Source: Planoprotostelium fungivorum (lineage: Eukaryota > Evosea > Variosea > Cavosteliida > Cavosteliaceae). From it: a DNA stretch of 13,242 nucleotides. The position numbers and the translations under genes are program-made. Below the pieces are notes generated by a model. That model was given only the letters and a program-made list of their open reading frames with translations. It made no database searches and was not told where the DNA came from. Location: assembly GCA_003024175.1 (NCBI GenBank), contig MDYQ01000425.1:1-13242 (forward strand), given 5' to 3'. Below are positions 1-9,015 of this stretch, in pieces (the stretch's first letter is position 1; each line of letters begins with the position of its first letter).

Positions 1-69
1 TCCTCTTTCTCTCTTTTCCCCTTTCCTTCCTTATGGAAGATATGATATCAAGGAGATGGGTTCGAAGGA
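1..69. other. Pyrimidine-rich tract and LTR flank
   Basis: The first 31 bases are almost purely C and T on the plus strand. The rest is unique-looking sequence leading into the solo LTR. On the minus strand this is a polypurine stretch, but no retrotransposon coding sequence adjoins it, so I assign no function. Confidence 0.4.
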
Positions 70-268
70 TATTATGGTTGGATGATCTCACTCTTGATAG
101 TAGGGCAAAGGATTCACGAAGATGGGCAACTTGGATAGTTTGTGTACGAGACCTCTCCTTTTGGATGGGCTTTGAACAATCCCTTTTTATTACACAATAC
201 AATTGTAGACCATTAAATCAATTCCTTTTCTCGTCGATATTCCTTCTCTACAACGTAGCGTCATAACA
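70..268 (-). mobile_element. Solo LTR of a Ty3/gypsy-type element (family 1)
   Basis: This 199-bp block matches, end to end and at the same length, the LTR at 9502-9700 that adjoins a chromodomain coding end. It finishes with CATAACA; its other end reads TATTATG where the second copy has TGTTATG, so one terminal base has changed. The half from about 140 to 268 is nearly identical to the other copy, while the half from 70 to 140 is clearly more diverged. No retroelement coding sequence lies on either side, hence a solo LTR. The five bases on each side (AAGGA and CAACC) do not form a target-site duplication. Orientation is taken from the 9502-9700 copy. A small open frame on the plus strand (33-266) is only the LTR read through. 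Confidence 0.8.
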
Positions 269-308
269 CAACCAAAAAAACCAAATCAGATAGTTGTCTT
301 TTCCCTTC

Positions 309-314
309 TTTATT
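309..314 (-). promoter_or_regulatory. Candidate polyadenylation signal AATAAA
   Basis: AATAAA on the minus strand lies about 80 bases downstream of the TAG stop of the coding exon at 394-607, a plausible place for the 3' end signal of that gene. Confidence 0.4.
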
Positions 315-393
315 CCATTCACTCGTGGTCCACGTGACCACAGTGATCACTGGGAGTGATGTAAGACAGCTGTTCTCTCCAGGTGTCTCCGCC

Positions 394-607
394 CTAGTCC
401 TTGGCTGTTTGTGCAAGATCTGCAGGAGTCTCAAAAGCTTTGGGAGGCATGTTTGGTGATGGTGAAGTGCTTGCTTGTGTATTCAGTTGGAAATGATGAT
501 TGACCACTCTGTAATTGGAGAATCCCTCTTCCTCCGCTTCTGCCAGGAGATCGTCATGAGGGCACTCTGCCACAACAGATTCTAAGAGACGGAGTAAAGT
601 TATATCT
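394..607 (-). CDS. C-terminal exon of an unidentified gene (partial)
   Basis: I do not recognise the protein. On the minus strand one frame stays open for 70 residues and ends at TAG (394-396). It starts just after a splice-acceptor-like AACAG, and an in-frame TGA lies 4-6 bases upstream of that exon start, which supports an intron there. The peptide opens DITLLRLLESVVAECPHDDL, which looks like an amphipathic helix, continues with an acidic stretch (LAEAEEEGF), and ends in a polar tail rich in Thr, Ser and Pro with the last residues LAQTAKD. Composition and the well-placed AATAAA about 80 bases downstream argue for real coding sequence. Upstream exons were not resolved: a frame running to the inverted-repeat element at 722 could join with a GTGTTG donor, but this is weak. 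The element may lie in an intron or may have broken the gene. Confidence 0.5.
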
Positions 608-721
608 CTGTTTCACATGAATCAACGGACATGCGTGATTGCGCTCCCACCAACACGTGATCTTCATATCATGAGATGATTCGCTTTTTGTTCTTTGAAA
701 CCAAGGGAAAATGCAGTTGTG

Positions 722-1092
722 GGGGGTGGTGGCTAAGAGGCAGGGTTTATACGCAATATTGGGCTAAATTGCGTTCATCATTTCAGCTAAATTGCTTTAG
801 CTTTACCAACAACTATGGGATCAATCTGTGACCATAAGTGCATAGTGTATGGATCATCTGATTCCTCTGCAGAGCGATATCGCTTAAGCACTCCCAGTAT
901 CAGAGCTAAATCGCTTCTGCTGTTTAGCTTTTTGTAAAAATCATCAGCAAGAGTACCAAAAAACTTTTCAAAAAATCAATCCAACAGCACATAGAGTACT
1001 TTCAGAGCACAACGCATCATCCTTTAGTGTTGAGAGACCAAAATGCGATTTAGAAAATGTTGCGTATAATTCCTGCCTCTTAGCCACCACCC
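722..1092. mobile_element. Non-autonomous inverted-repeat element, copy A (MULE-like MITE)
   Basis: A roughly 370-bp block bounded by terminal inverted repeats of about 37 bp. The left end begins GGGGGTGGTGGCTAAGAGGC; the right end is its reverse complement, ending GCCTCTTAGCCACCACCC. It encodes nothing convincing. A near-identical full copy lies at 11699-12069 inside integrase sequence. The interior carries the palindrome AGCGATATCGCT (873-884), an overlapping GCTTAAGC (882-889), and several GCTAAAT(T/C)GC motifs in both directions. The bases flanking this copy do not match each other, so no target duplication is seen here. The right end lies 208 bp from the stop codon of the minus-strand ABC transporter. 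Confidence 0.82.
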
Positions 1093-1299
1093 TTCCATAT
1101 AGTGGATTTGTGGTGTATGGTCACCACATAAGAACCAAACAGTTCAATGAGTCTCTGTTTATGAAGAATAATTTCAAACCAAAGAAAGCCAAGGTGTTCC
1201 TTTTCAATGAACGTGCATTGAATGTGTTTCAATACGCCACAGTCTCGAGTTTCATCTACAACTCTCACTCAAACTACAACAGAATCATCTTTGAATTTC
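1093..1299. other. Intergenic or 3' flank of ABC transporter 1
   Basis: AT-richer sequence between the inverted-repeat element and the transporter stop. Small open frames occur on both strands, but none has coding character, splice sites or an identifiable domain. It most likely holds the transporter 3' UTR. Confidence 0.4.
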
Positions 1300-1305
1300 T
1301 TTATT
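1300..1305 (-). promoter_or_regulatory. AATAAA overlapping the stop codon of ABC transporter 1
   Basis: The minus strand reads CAATAAAG: the TAA stop is embedded in the hexamer AATAAA. If used, cleavage would leave a very short 3' UTR. Whether it is used cannot be judged from sequence. Confidence 0.35.
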
Positions 1306-4300
1306 GATGTCCAAGCCGAGTGACGGTGAGGAAGACATCCTCCAGAGTCGAATTAGACAGTCCCCAGTCACGAATCATGGCCGGTGGTGGATTGAATCCC
1401 GCCTCAATCTGTCATCCTTCAGCACATCCATCTCCGCATTCCATCACCTGTTGCTCGATCTTCGTCTGTGAGACAGCCTCCAAACGTCTCAAGAACATTC
1501 CCATGTCCGTATGATTGTCTGCAGCACCGATTGCAAAGACGAGATTTGCAGAGTTGCTCTCGGTCAACCTCGAACCGGGGAGACCGGTGAGGACCATGTT
1601 GATGACGGCCTCTTGTGCATTGTCCATGGTGATGATGTTGAGACGGTAACCACTGGAGAACTTGGACTTGAGGTGGAGGGCCGAACCGACCGATCTGAGT
1701 TCTCCGTCCGTCAACACGGCGATCTTCTCTCCGAGGACCTTCAGATGATGAGTGATCGTCATGAGATGACGATGATGAGTGATCGTCATGATGAGATGAC
1801 ACTCACTTCAGCCTCTTCCATGGCGTGAGTGGTGAGGAAGACTAATTTTCCTCGCTTGAAGTCTCTGACCAAATCCCAGACTCTCCTGCGGTTGACGGGA
1901 TCCATACCCGTCGTGGGCTCGTCCAGAAACAGAACGCTGGGGTTACCCAACAAACTGATGGCAACCTGCCGATCGTGTGAGAACATGCAAACTCTTGTTC
2001 TATCCACCTGAAGTCTCCTCTTCATGCCGCCAGAGAACTGGGAGCTGATGCTGCTGACTTCGTCCAACTTGACACGGGCGAGGATGTCTTGTGTGTCGTC
2101 ACCTTCGAATCTTCGGATGAGAGACATGATTCTCATGTGTTCCTGTGCCGTGAGGTCACCCCAGAGTGTGTCGTGTTGGGGGCAGATTCCGGTGAAAGTC
2201 TGGATCTTATCCATCTCATATGTGGCACTAACATCATCAGATCGTGTTACGTGATGGATGTACAATCATAGTGATGGTGATGATGATGATGTCATGCAGG
2301 AGCTGATGATGATGTCATGATGACGATCACCTGTGTCCGAATACAATGGCATCTCCAGAGGTAGGATTGATCTTTCCAGTGAGGATGTTGATCAGTGTCG
2401 TCTTACCAGCGCCATTGTGTCCCAAGAGAGCAACGATCGTTCCACTATCTGCCGTCAGATACAAGTGATGCAGGGCCACCTGCCGCAAAGTCAGCGATCG
2501 CAGATTCCAGTCTCCCGCGCACCTTCCCGCCCAAACATCCCATGGTCTTGAATTCTTTTCTCAAAGCCTGGACTCTCAGTGCGCTGTTACCCTGCATCGC
2601 AGACGTCATCTCGTGATTCAAATCTGCGTCTGGAACGTAGCTCCTGCTCCTTTCAGTCTCTAACACGAAACAAATCCTCTCACATGAGATGATCTTCCGT
2701 GTCGACGTCTTGGTAACCTCCCGAAGAGAAACCCCAGAAAGAAGGAGTGAAGAGGAACCAGGGAGGGTAAGTGCTCTTCTTTGGGTCAGGAAAGACCTTG
2801 TCCATGTACCACATGAGAAAGATGTACACGGCAGCGTTGACCCAGATCATGCCCAAGGACCACATGGGTGTGTGGGTGATGGGATCTTTCGCGTAGGCGA
2901 GGTTGGGATCCAACTGTCCTCGTGGGTCAGAGGTAGTCACGTGATCGTTGTAGACTCACGGTCTGCTTCATGTCGTCCCAGGTGAAGAGGAGATTCGAAT
3001 CGCCCGAACCCCCGCTGAAACTCCAGTTCGAAGTCTTCAGCTGGATGGTCACGAGGATTCGCAGGAAACTCTCCGTGTCAGCAAGATCCAATGGCTTCGA
3101 CTCACTGCCAAGTTGGGAACATGAAGAAGGCGGCGACCGCGTTGAAGTGATCGAAGGCAGAGGGGCTCTCTACGATGTACCTGCAGAGTGAGACGAGAAG
3201 GAGAGAGAGGACTCACAGGACCATGGGACCGATGCTGAAGACGATTCCCATGACCATGGCCATGATGAAGAAGAAGAAACCGATGATGGTGGCCAGTCTA
3301 GATTTCTTGAGGACCATGGCCCAGGCGGAACCCCAGGCGACGGCGCAGAAACCGTAAGAGAAGACGACGGACAGCATGAGGCTCGTGTCGGTGGCTCTGT
3401 ATCGTCGAATCAGCTTGTCGTCGTGGGAGGATGAGATGGGATGAGATGATGATCGATGATACGATCGATGATACGATGATGGATGGTGGGTGAGGCTCAC
3501 TTGAAGAGATGGAAGTAAGACATGTTGAAGAGCATGATCATGACGATGCTGATGGGCACAGTGAAGAGCAATAGATGGTGAATGAACCAAGAGCTGAGGT
3601 ACACCCAGTCCTTCAGACTCATCGTCTTCAATAGACCTCTCATGCCAGACTCCGATTCACCGGCCAAGTGACTGAAGAGAAACACGAAAGGAAAAGTGCA
3701 CAAGAAGGCCAAAAGTCCAGATTCTGCACCCCTCGCTTCACAATGTGAGTGACCTCATCGCGAGCGAAGACTCACCAAAGATGCTTCCTGCACTGTCACC
3801 GTTGGGTAGAGCGGCGTAAGAGAAGGAAGTTTTGAGAGGACTTCTTCCGGTGAGAGAGGCTAGACTCTGCGTAATTCCACCGGCCACGGCGGAACGGTAG
3901 CGTCCCGTCTTCTCGGTGTTGTTGCTGTATACAGCGAAATCGACACATTGGCTCATGTTCCTCGTGACATCAGAGAAGCAGCGAGGTAGAGACCTAGCGG
4001 AGTGGGAATGGATGTGGGTGGCGAATGAGACACCGACCAGGGACATCCAACCATTGTTTGCGAGCCCTTTGATAGCTGGAGCATCTTCAGAAGAGGCTGT
4101 TGCGTCTCTGTCGAAGTAGTCGGAGGAGGACAGACCGATGATGTGATATTGTCCAGAAGTTGCATCGGATAAAGGTGAATTGAGGGGTGCGACACTGAGA
4201 CTGTTGTCTGATCCGAATTTTTGCATGACGGTCCACGTCCTCTGTTCAAGTGGCCAGTAGACGATGGAATTACATGATCCGGTGCAAAGAGGTGGCAGGG

Positions 4301-4490
4301 TAAGATCACCGGCGATGGAATCACCATTTCTTGGTGTGGCTTGTTCACGGATTACAGTCCAAAAGAGGAGGACAGTGAAGATGGGAATGAGTAGCTGGGC
4401 GAGAGTTGTTTTAGGGCTACGGATGCACTCCAGGAGGTGTTTTTGGTTCATCGCCCAATGTTGACGAGCGCATGTTTTGATGTATTCCAT
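1301..4490 (-). CDS. ABCA-family half transporter 1 (TMD-NBD, about 859 aa, 12 exons)
   Basis: ATP-driven membrane transporter of the ABCA (lipid/sterol exporter-like) type; substrate unknown. Exons on the minus strand: 4490-3776, 3723-3501, 3396-3217, 3180-3106, 3068-2960, 2913-2684, 2643-2523, 2479-2331, 2227-2008, 1965-1807, 1738-1448, 1408-1301. All joins keep frame (2580 nt). A first membrane segment lies near residues 30-48, then an extracytoplasmic loop to about 235, then a block of hydrophobic segments from about 240 to 500. The ATPase domain has Walker A GHNGAGKTT (571-579), Q-loop ICPQHDTLW, signature FSGGMKRR (665-672), Walker B VLFLDEPTTGMDP (from 685) and switch histidine in LTTHAMEEAE (H721). 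It ends NSTLEDVFLTVT, matching the usual LEEVF tail. One intron has a GTGCGC donor (2522); the exon-7 acceptor could instead be 6 nt upstream (exon starting 2649), and the exon-2 acceptor 12 nt upstream. Divergent partner at 4686. Confidence 0.9.
1739..1806 (-). repeat. Intron of transporter 1 built from a tandem repeat
   Basis: This 68-nt intron contains two copies of a 27-bp unit (1744-1770 and 1771-1800). The second copy carries three extra bases near its end. The unit is rich in GATGA and GATCGTCATGA words, which also occur in the other long introns of both transporters. Confidence 0.75.
2228..2330 (-). repeat. Long intron with GATGAT/GTCATG repeats
   Basis: A 103-nt intron between the exon carrying Walker A and the one carrying the Q-loop. 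It holds two blocks of (GAT)n followed by GTCATG (about 2276-2324). Donor GTGATC, acceptor GTTAG; the flanking exons join in frame as GHS-ATYEMDKIQ. Confidence 0.65.
3397..3500 (-). repeat. Long intron with tandem GATCGATGATAC repeats
   Basis: A 104-nt intron (donor GTGAGC, acceptor ATACAG). It has two adjacent copies of a GATCGATGATAC-type unit near 3451-3475, embedded in ATGAGATGAT sequence. The nearer AG at CAAG would create a stop, so the ATACAG acceptor was chosen; it restores the frame as HLFK-ATDTSLML. Confidence 0.65.
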
Positions 4491-4685
4491 CCTTGGCTCT
4501 GCCTGTTTTGTGTCCCTTCTTTGTTGTAGGGAGAGCGCTCGCGATCAATTGCGATGTCAAGCCTCACTTCTCGTATCACCGCGAATGTTTTGCGTGTCTA
4601 TTTCGTGTGTTGTCGAGAATATTCAGCGATCGCGAGAGTAGCGACAGTACGCGAAATCGAGCAGGTCATCGCATAAACGATAGAT
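4491..4685. promoter_or_regulatory. Shared divergent promoter region of the two ABC transporters
   Basis: Only 195 bp separate the two start codons, which point away from each other, so both promoters must lie here or overlap the neighbouring 5' UTRs. It contains a 9-bp inverted repeat, CTCGCGATC at 4538-4546 and GATCGCGAG at 4628-4636, with 81 bases between the arms, plus several other TCGCG/CGCGA words. No clear TATA box is seen. The inverted arms are candidate binding sites for one factor acting on both genes. Confidence 0.6.
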
Positions 4686-7600
4686 ATGACCACCCCCCCA
4701 GGAGTGGAGCACCTTCGAATGTCGAAGAACATCCATCAAGATGTCGAGAAGCCCAGACCTCCACCCGGTTTCGCTGGCCATGAGGCACCTGTGAGCGTCT
4801 CTGTCGAAGGACACGACCATCCGAATGTCATTTCGAGTGGAACTCGTTTCAGTGGGCCATGACATTCAAGAATGCGACTCTCACTGTGAGCTCAACATGA
4901 TTACCGAAAGATGTAATCTTTACAGATCCGTCAACCTGTGACGCTCTTCTGCCAAACAATCCTTCCTCTCTTGCTTTTGACCACCATGTTCCTCCCTCAG
5001 ATCATTATCAAAATCACCGGAATGAGCGAGACTGACAATGATGTCTCGAATAGTTTGTCCTTGCGGACGTTCTATGTGGGGGATGTCGTACATCCAGACC
5101 TCTACTACGGCAGCAGAGAATGGAGTTCATCCAATTGCTTCGGTTTCTCCGTAGACAGTCGCGATTCGAACGGTCGGAAGCTGCCCATCGGTTTTGTGAA
5201 CGGAACTAACGTGAGTTGCTTCACCTACATTCATCATCTCACTCTTTCAGGGTGATGGATGGCTGTCTCACACGATCCGATACTTCTACAGTGTTGAAAA
5301 TTACTATGTCGATCCCAATGAAGAGGACAATATCGTCCCCAGGGTCTTCCCGACGAACCACACCATGAAGGACCTTCTATCTCAGATGATCGTAGACAAG
5401 AACGAACTTACGAGATCGGAAAACAGTGGACGCTATCGCAACACCAACATCCCACGCTACGGTAAGGGATCATCGTCCCCACATCTGAATGACTTGTTCC
5501 TCATGCGACATCACTCTGACCCTCTCAGTGTTGGATTTCAAAAAGTTGACAGAACAAGAGATGGACGTCAACGTATTGACTCAACAGTCTGAAGGTACAG
5601 AAATCTTCAGTGGTGAGCCCTTCAACAGTGCCAACCAGATGATCACTTGGGCTGGAATCCTCTTCTCCACCGGAGGTAAACAACTCTTCCGTTTCAGCCT
5701 GACCCATCACAGTCAACGCTCGGGACAACCGGAATGCATCGGATCCCTCTTTCTCCGTCCTCGTCTCTTCTGGATATTACGCCGTTTTGAGGAGCAAGAA
5801 CAATCTGTCCTACATGAGTTCCACTCTGATTGTCACCATTCTGCCCCTGGCTGCCTCGTTCTTACCCATCCTCATCGTGCAGATCATTGTATCAGAGAAG
5901 CAGAGTAGAGCCATGGAGATGATGAAGATTGTGAGTCATTCAACATCATCGTCCATCGTACAGCGTCACGATCATGCGATCATGACATGATGGATGTGTT
6001 GATCGACGTGACAGATGGGAATGTCGGTACACGCTTATTGGTTCTCCACTTGGGCCTATTTCTTCGCAATCGGGCTCGTCATCTACACCATCATGCTCGT
6101 CATGCTCCTCTCATTCAAAACGGCCGCCTTCATGGAATCCAATCCCGCCGTGTACATCATTCTACTCGTTCTGTACGCCGCGGTGCAATCTTCTTACGGT
6201 ATCTTCATCAGCAATCTCTTCCAGAGGCAGAAGGTGAAGGGCAGCTCTTTCGTCTCGTCTGACGTTTCAGGTGGCCACGTTGGTCATGTACCTCGTCACC
6301 TTCTTCATCGTTCCCGTGGGTGCAACTCTGTGCATCGCGTGTGAGTTGACAAGATCAGCACGAGTCGAACTGACTCCAATTCAGTCTTTGCATATGATGC
6401 CGCTCCCGTGTGGTTCATGCTGTACCCCCCTTGGGCCTTCTCTCGTGGTGTCTATCTCCTCACCATGTACTTCCTCCTCCCCGGCGTGTCGGTGAGCATC
6501 CGTCGCACTCGTCGTCCCTGACTTGAACAGAAACAATCGTTCAGTGTGGCCATGGAGGGAGAGATGCTCCACGTGTGGCTGTGGCTGTTGGGCGAGACCA
6601 TCGTGCTCTCCGCACTCACTTCTTACATGGAGAGGGTATGGCCGAAAGAGCACGGAATCGCAGAGTCACCGCTGTTCCCCTTCTACACTCTGATGAGATG
6701 GTTCAGAGGATCCAAGAGTGGAGAGACCATGCCACTCTTGTCAGGAGAACATGACGCACCATCCACGTGAGATCTCTCGCGTGATGTGACGTCGAGCTGA
6801 CTCAACCAGGGACGCGATTGTGGTCGTTCGAGAACTGAAGAAACACTTTGGAAAGAAGAAGGCCCTAGACGGTCTCAGCCTCGACATCCAGGCTGGAGAA
6901 TGTCTGGGATTGCTGGGTCCCAATGGAGCCGGTAAGTCAACTCTGGCTCACATTCTCTGTGGTCTGTCGGAGCCCACGTCGGGAACGGCGTTCGTGGCCG
7001 GTCACGACATCAAGTACGACATGCCCGGCGTCAGGACCGTGTTGGGGTGAGATTTCCACGAGATCTCCGGGAAAACTCACGGAGATTTCAGATTCTGTCC
7101 ACAGCACGAGATCGTCTGGGAGGATCTGACGGTGGAGGAGCATCTTCTCTTCTATCTCCGATTGAAGAGTGTTCCGTCCAAATGGGTCGCATACGAGTGC
7201 GATCGAGTCCTCGGTTCCGTGGGTCTCTACTATGACAAGGTGAAGAGACACGATGGATGTGGTTGACTCGTTGTAGAACAAGAAATCGACGCAATTGTCT
7301 GGAGGAATGAAGAGGAGACTCTCCATTGCTATCTCTCTTGTTGGAAACCCGAAGTGTCTCATTTTGGTGACTCTCTTCAAGTTGAAATTTGGGGCTCACA
7401 CGAGACAGGACGAGCCCACGACCGGTTTGGATCCCGATACTCGCAGATCGATTTGGGACATGGTCCAATCTCAGAGAGAAGGGAGGGCCATCATCTTGAC
7501 CACTCACAACATGGAGGAGGCCGATGTACTTTCTTCCCGCATTGCCATCGTATCTAGAGGAAATCTAGTCTGCATCGGCTCCCAGGTCTCCCTCTCATCT

Positions 7601-8007
7601 CGAAACATTCGACATCACCATAAACCATTCATCGATGAACGACTGACACGATCTCAGATGGACCTGAAGAGACAATACGGCAGGGGATACAAATTGTCCA
7701 TCAGTCCCCGTCTCGATTGTTCGGAAAGGGCAAAAGCTTACGTTCTCTCTCTCTTCCCCACCGCAACTGTAGATACCATCTCCGTTGGAACCATCAACTT
7801 TTACATTCCCACCACCGACGTTGACGTGTCTTCTCTCTTCAGCGAGATGATGAAAAACAAGGACGAGAATGGAATCATTGAATGGGGTGTATCTCAGGCC
7901 AGTCTTGAAGAGGTGACGATGAAAGAGGAGACGAGATCTGATGAGAAAAGGTTTTCATCAAGGTGGTGGAGAAGGACGAAGCAGATGAGCAGATCAACAA
8001 GACATAA
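4686..8007 (+). CDS. ABCA-family half transporter 2 (TMD-NBD, 864 aa, 16 exons)
   Basis: A second ABCA-type ATP-driven transporter, paralogous to the divergent neighbour; substrate unknown. Exons: 4686-4790, 4853-4885, 4926-5210, 5251-5461, 5529-5675, 5713-5930, 6015-6233, 6271-6340, 6385-6491, 6531-6766, 6810-7046, 7092-7239, 7277-7366, 7409-7585, 7658-7912, 7951-8007; all phases agree (2595 nt). The start ATG has an in-frame TAA 15 bases upstream. A Pro-rich N-terminus precedes a membrane segment ([19 protein letters not shown]), an extracytoplasmic loop with NGTN and NHT sequons, then a block of hydrophobic segments after [14 protein letters not shown]. The ATPase domain has Walker [10 protein letters not shown] (580-588), Q-loop [12 protein letters not shown], signature QLSGGMKRR, Walker [14 protein letters not shown], switch His in [10 protein letters not shown] (H735), and the ABCA tail SLEEVFIKV. 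Two introns in the ATPase domain are stop-free multiples of three (7367-7408, 7586-7657). Confidence 0.92.
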
Positions 8008-8138
8008 AGTGTTTGGTTTGTTTTATGCGAATTCAGTACGACCGTCTGGTTATTGCCGTCTCAAACGTTTGTCGTCACTGAACAACAGGGGAATCCAACA
8101 GAAGTTCAAAAACCAATATGCCATAAAGATACACTGCT
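8008..8138. other. 3' flank of ABC transporter 2
   Basis: No AATAAA lies close behind the transporter 2 stop. A long minus-strand frame (8075-8380) overlaps this stretch, but its last part looks non-coding. Transporter 2 and any minus-strand gene at 8139-9015 would converge here. Confidence 0.35.
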
Positions 8139-9015
8139 AGTGCTGTTGGCTGACTCTCTAGAGATTTGCCCCGAGTGTAAACAAAGAGGATGAGGGAGAT
8201 GGGACAGCAGAAGCTTGACACACAAGAATGAAATAACGTATTAAAACTGATGAGAAGGAAGTTATATTCAAAACATTCCGAAGAACGGTAGAGAGCCAGC
8301 TCAGCATTCTCTGCTTCGTTGAGGAGCCAAATAGCAGCCGCTGAAGAGGTTGTATCAGTGCGGCGAGGAGATGGCATCAAGTCAATGTCACTGAAAAATG
8401 ATTCACGACATTCTTGAGCCTATCAATAACTCGGCCAATTTTCTACAAGTGATTTGGTTTTTCTGGTTGGTGTCCATGCATTTGGATCACTAATTTTTTT
8501 GTCGTGCATATTCCAGTAGTCGGGAGAGAAATGATCCATTCTCAATACCAACCGGAAAACCCGAATCAAGTGTCAAGGGAGATCGATATCCTTCATGAGA
8601 GGCCCGTAGAGACCCGTAGAGGCCCTGGGGACACCGTGACGAGAATAAAGAGATTAAAAAGAGAATAAAGAAAGTCGAGACTCACTGGCTGGGGTGGCTT
8701 CTTGGGCAGAAGGAGGTACTATGGCATCTTTGTGGTGTTGCTGAATCAGACTGTTGAGGAGACCTCAGTTTCTGAAAGACACCAGTCAGAATCCAGAAGA
8801 TGACATGACGCCGACGTCTCGAGGTCGAGAGGCCAAGCGTTCAAGCGTATGAAATTACCTTGAGACTGTTTGAGGTGGCAATGATCGGCGACGAGAAGAT
8901 ACGGACGAGATCTGATGTGAGGGTCAGAGAATGTAAACATACACCGACGTCTATAGAGATTGGACATCGTTTGGAACGGACATTTGGACGTCTCGTCATC
9001 TTTCTTGCGCGTCAT
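8139..9015 (-). CDS. Unresolved minus-strand gene with several coding-like exons
   Basis: I do not recognise a protein family. Three stretches look coding. One is 9015-8859 (starting MTRKKDDETSKCPFQTMSN, donor GTAATT at 8858). Another is about 8776-8686, ending at a GTGAGT donor (8685); in one frame it reads LLNSLIQQHHKDAIVPPSAQ. The third begins at 8390 after a TTTTTCAG acceptor and reads DIDLMPSPRRTDTTSS, then AAAIWLLNEAENAELAL. The best single intron is 8625-8685 (61 nt, GTGAGT to CCCCAG, pyrimidine-rich). I could not find one combination of frames that joins all pieces without a stop, so the gene may be alternatively spliced, decayed, or in fact two genes. The last exon has no clear stop before 8075. 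Its first exon overlaps the plus-strand frame from 8960, and both cannot be right over that overlap. Confidence 0.3.
8603..8621. repeat. Short direct repeat CCCGTAGAG x2
   Basis: The nonamer CCCGTAGAG occurs at 8603-8611 and 8613-8621, a 10-base period. It lies next to the splice acceptor at 8625 of the unresolved minus-strand gene. No function is assigned. Confidence 0.5.

Noticed and set aside
1080-1268. Minus-strand small frame beginning in the 3' flank and ending in element A
   Set aside because: It crosses the element's terminal repeat; similar small frames appear at every copy of that repeat.
1110-1307. 65-residue plus-strand frame between element A and transporter 1
   Set aside because: No domain, AT-rich and low complexity; it ends over the transporter 1 stop codon.
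2276-2324. Possible CRISPR-like or satellite array from GATGAT repeats
   Set aside because: Units are short and irregular and lie inside a spliced intron of a eukaryotic gene; no spacer structure.
1511-3357. Plus-strand open frames across 1511-3357
   Set aside because: They lie opposite the minus-strand transporter exons, whose motifs and splice joins are unmistakable.
4493-4783. 96-residue plus-strand frame starting just past transporter 1
   Set aside because: It spans the shared promoter and overlaps exon 1 of transporter 2 in another frame; exon 1 joins in frame to the ABCA membrane domain.
7295-8140. A single 281-residue frame as one exon at the end of transporter 2
   Set aside because: It reads through two stop-free introns and then leaves the frame; splicing restores [18 protein letters not shown] and the SLEEVFIKV tail.
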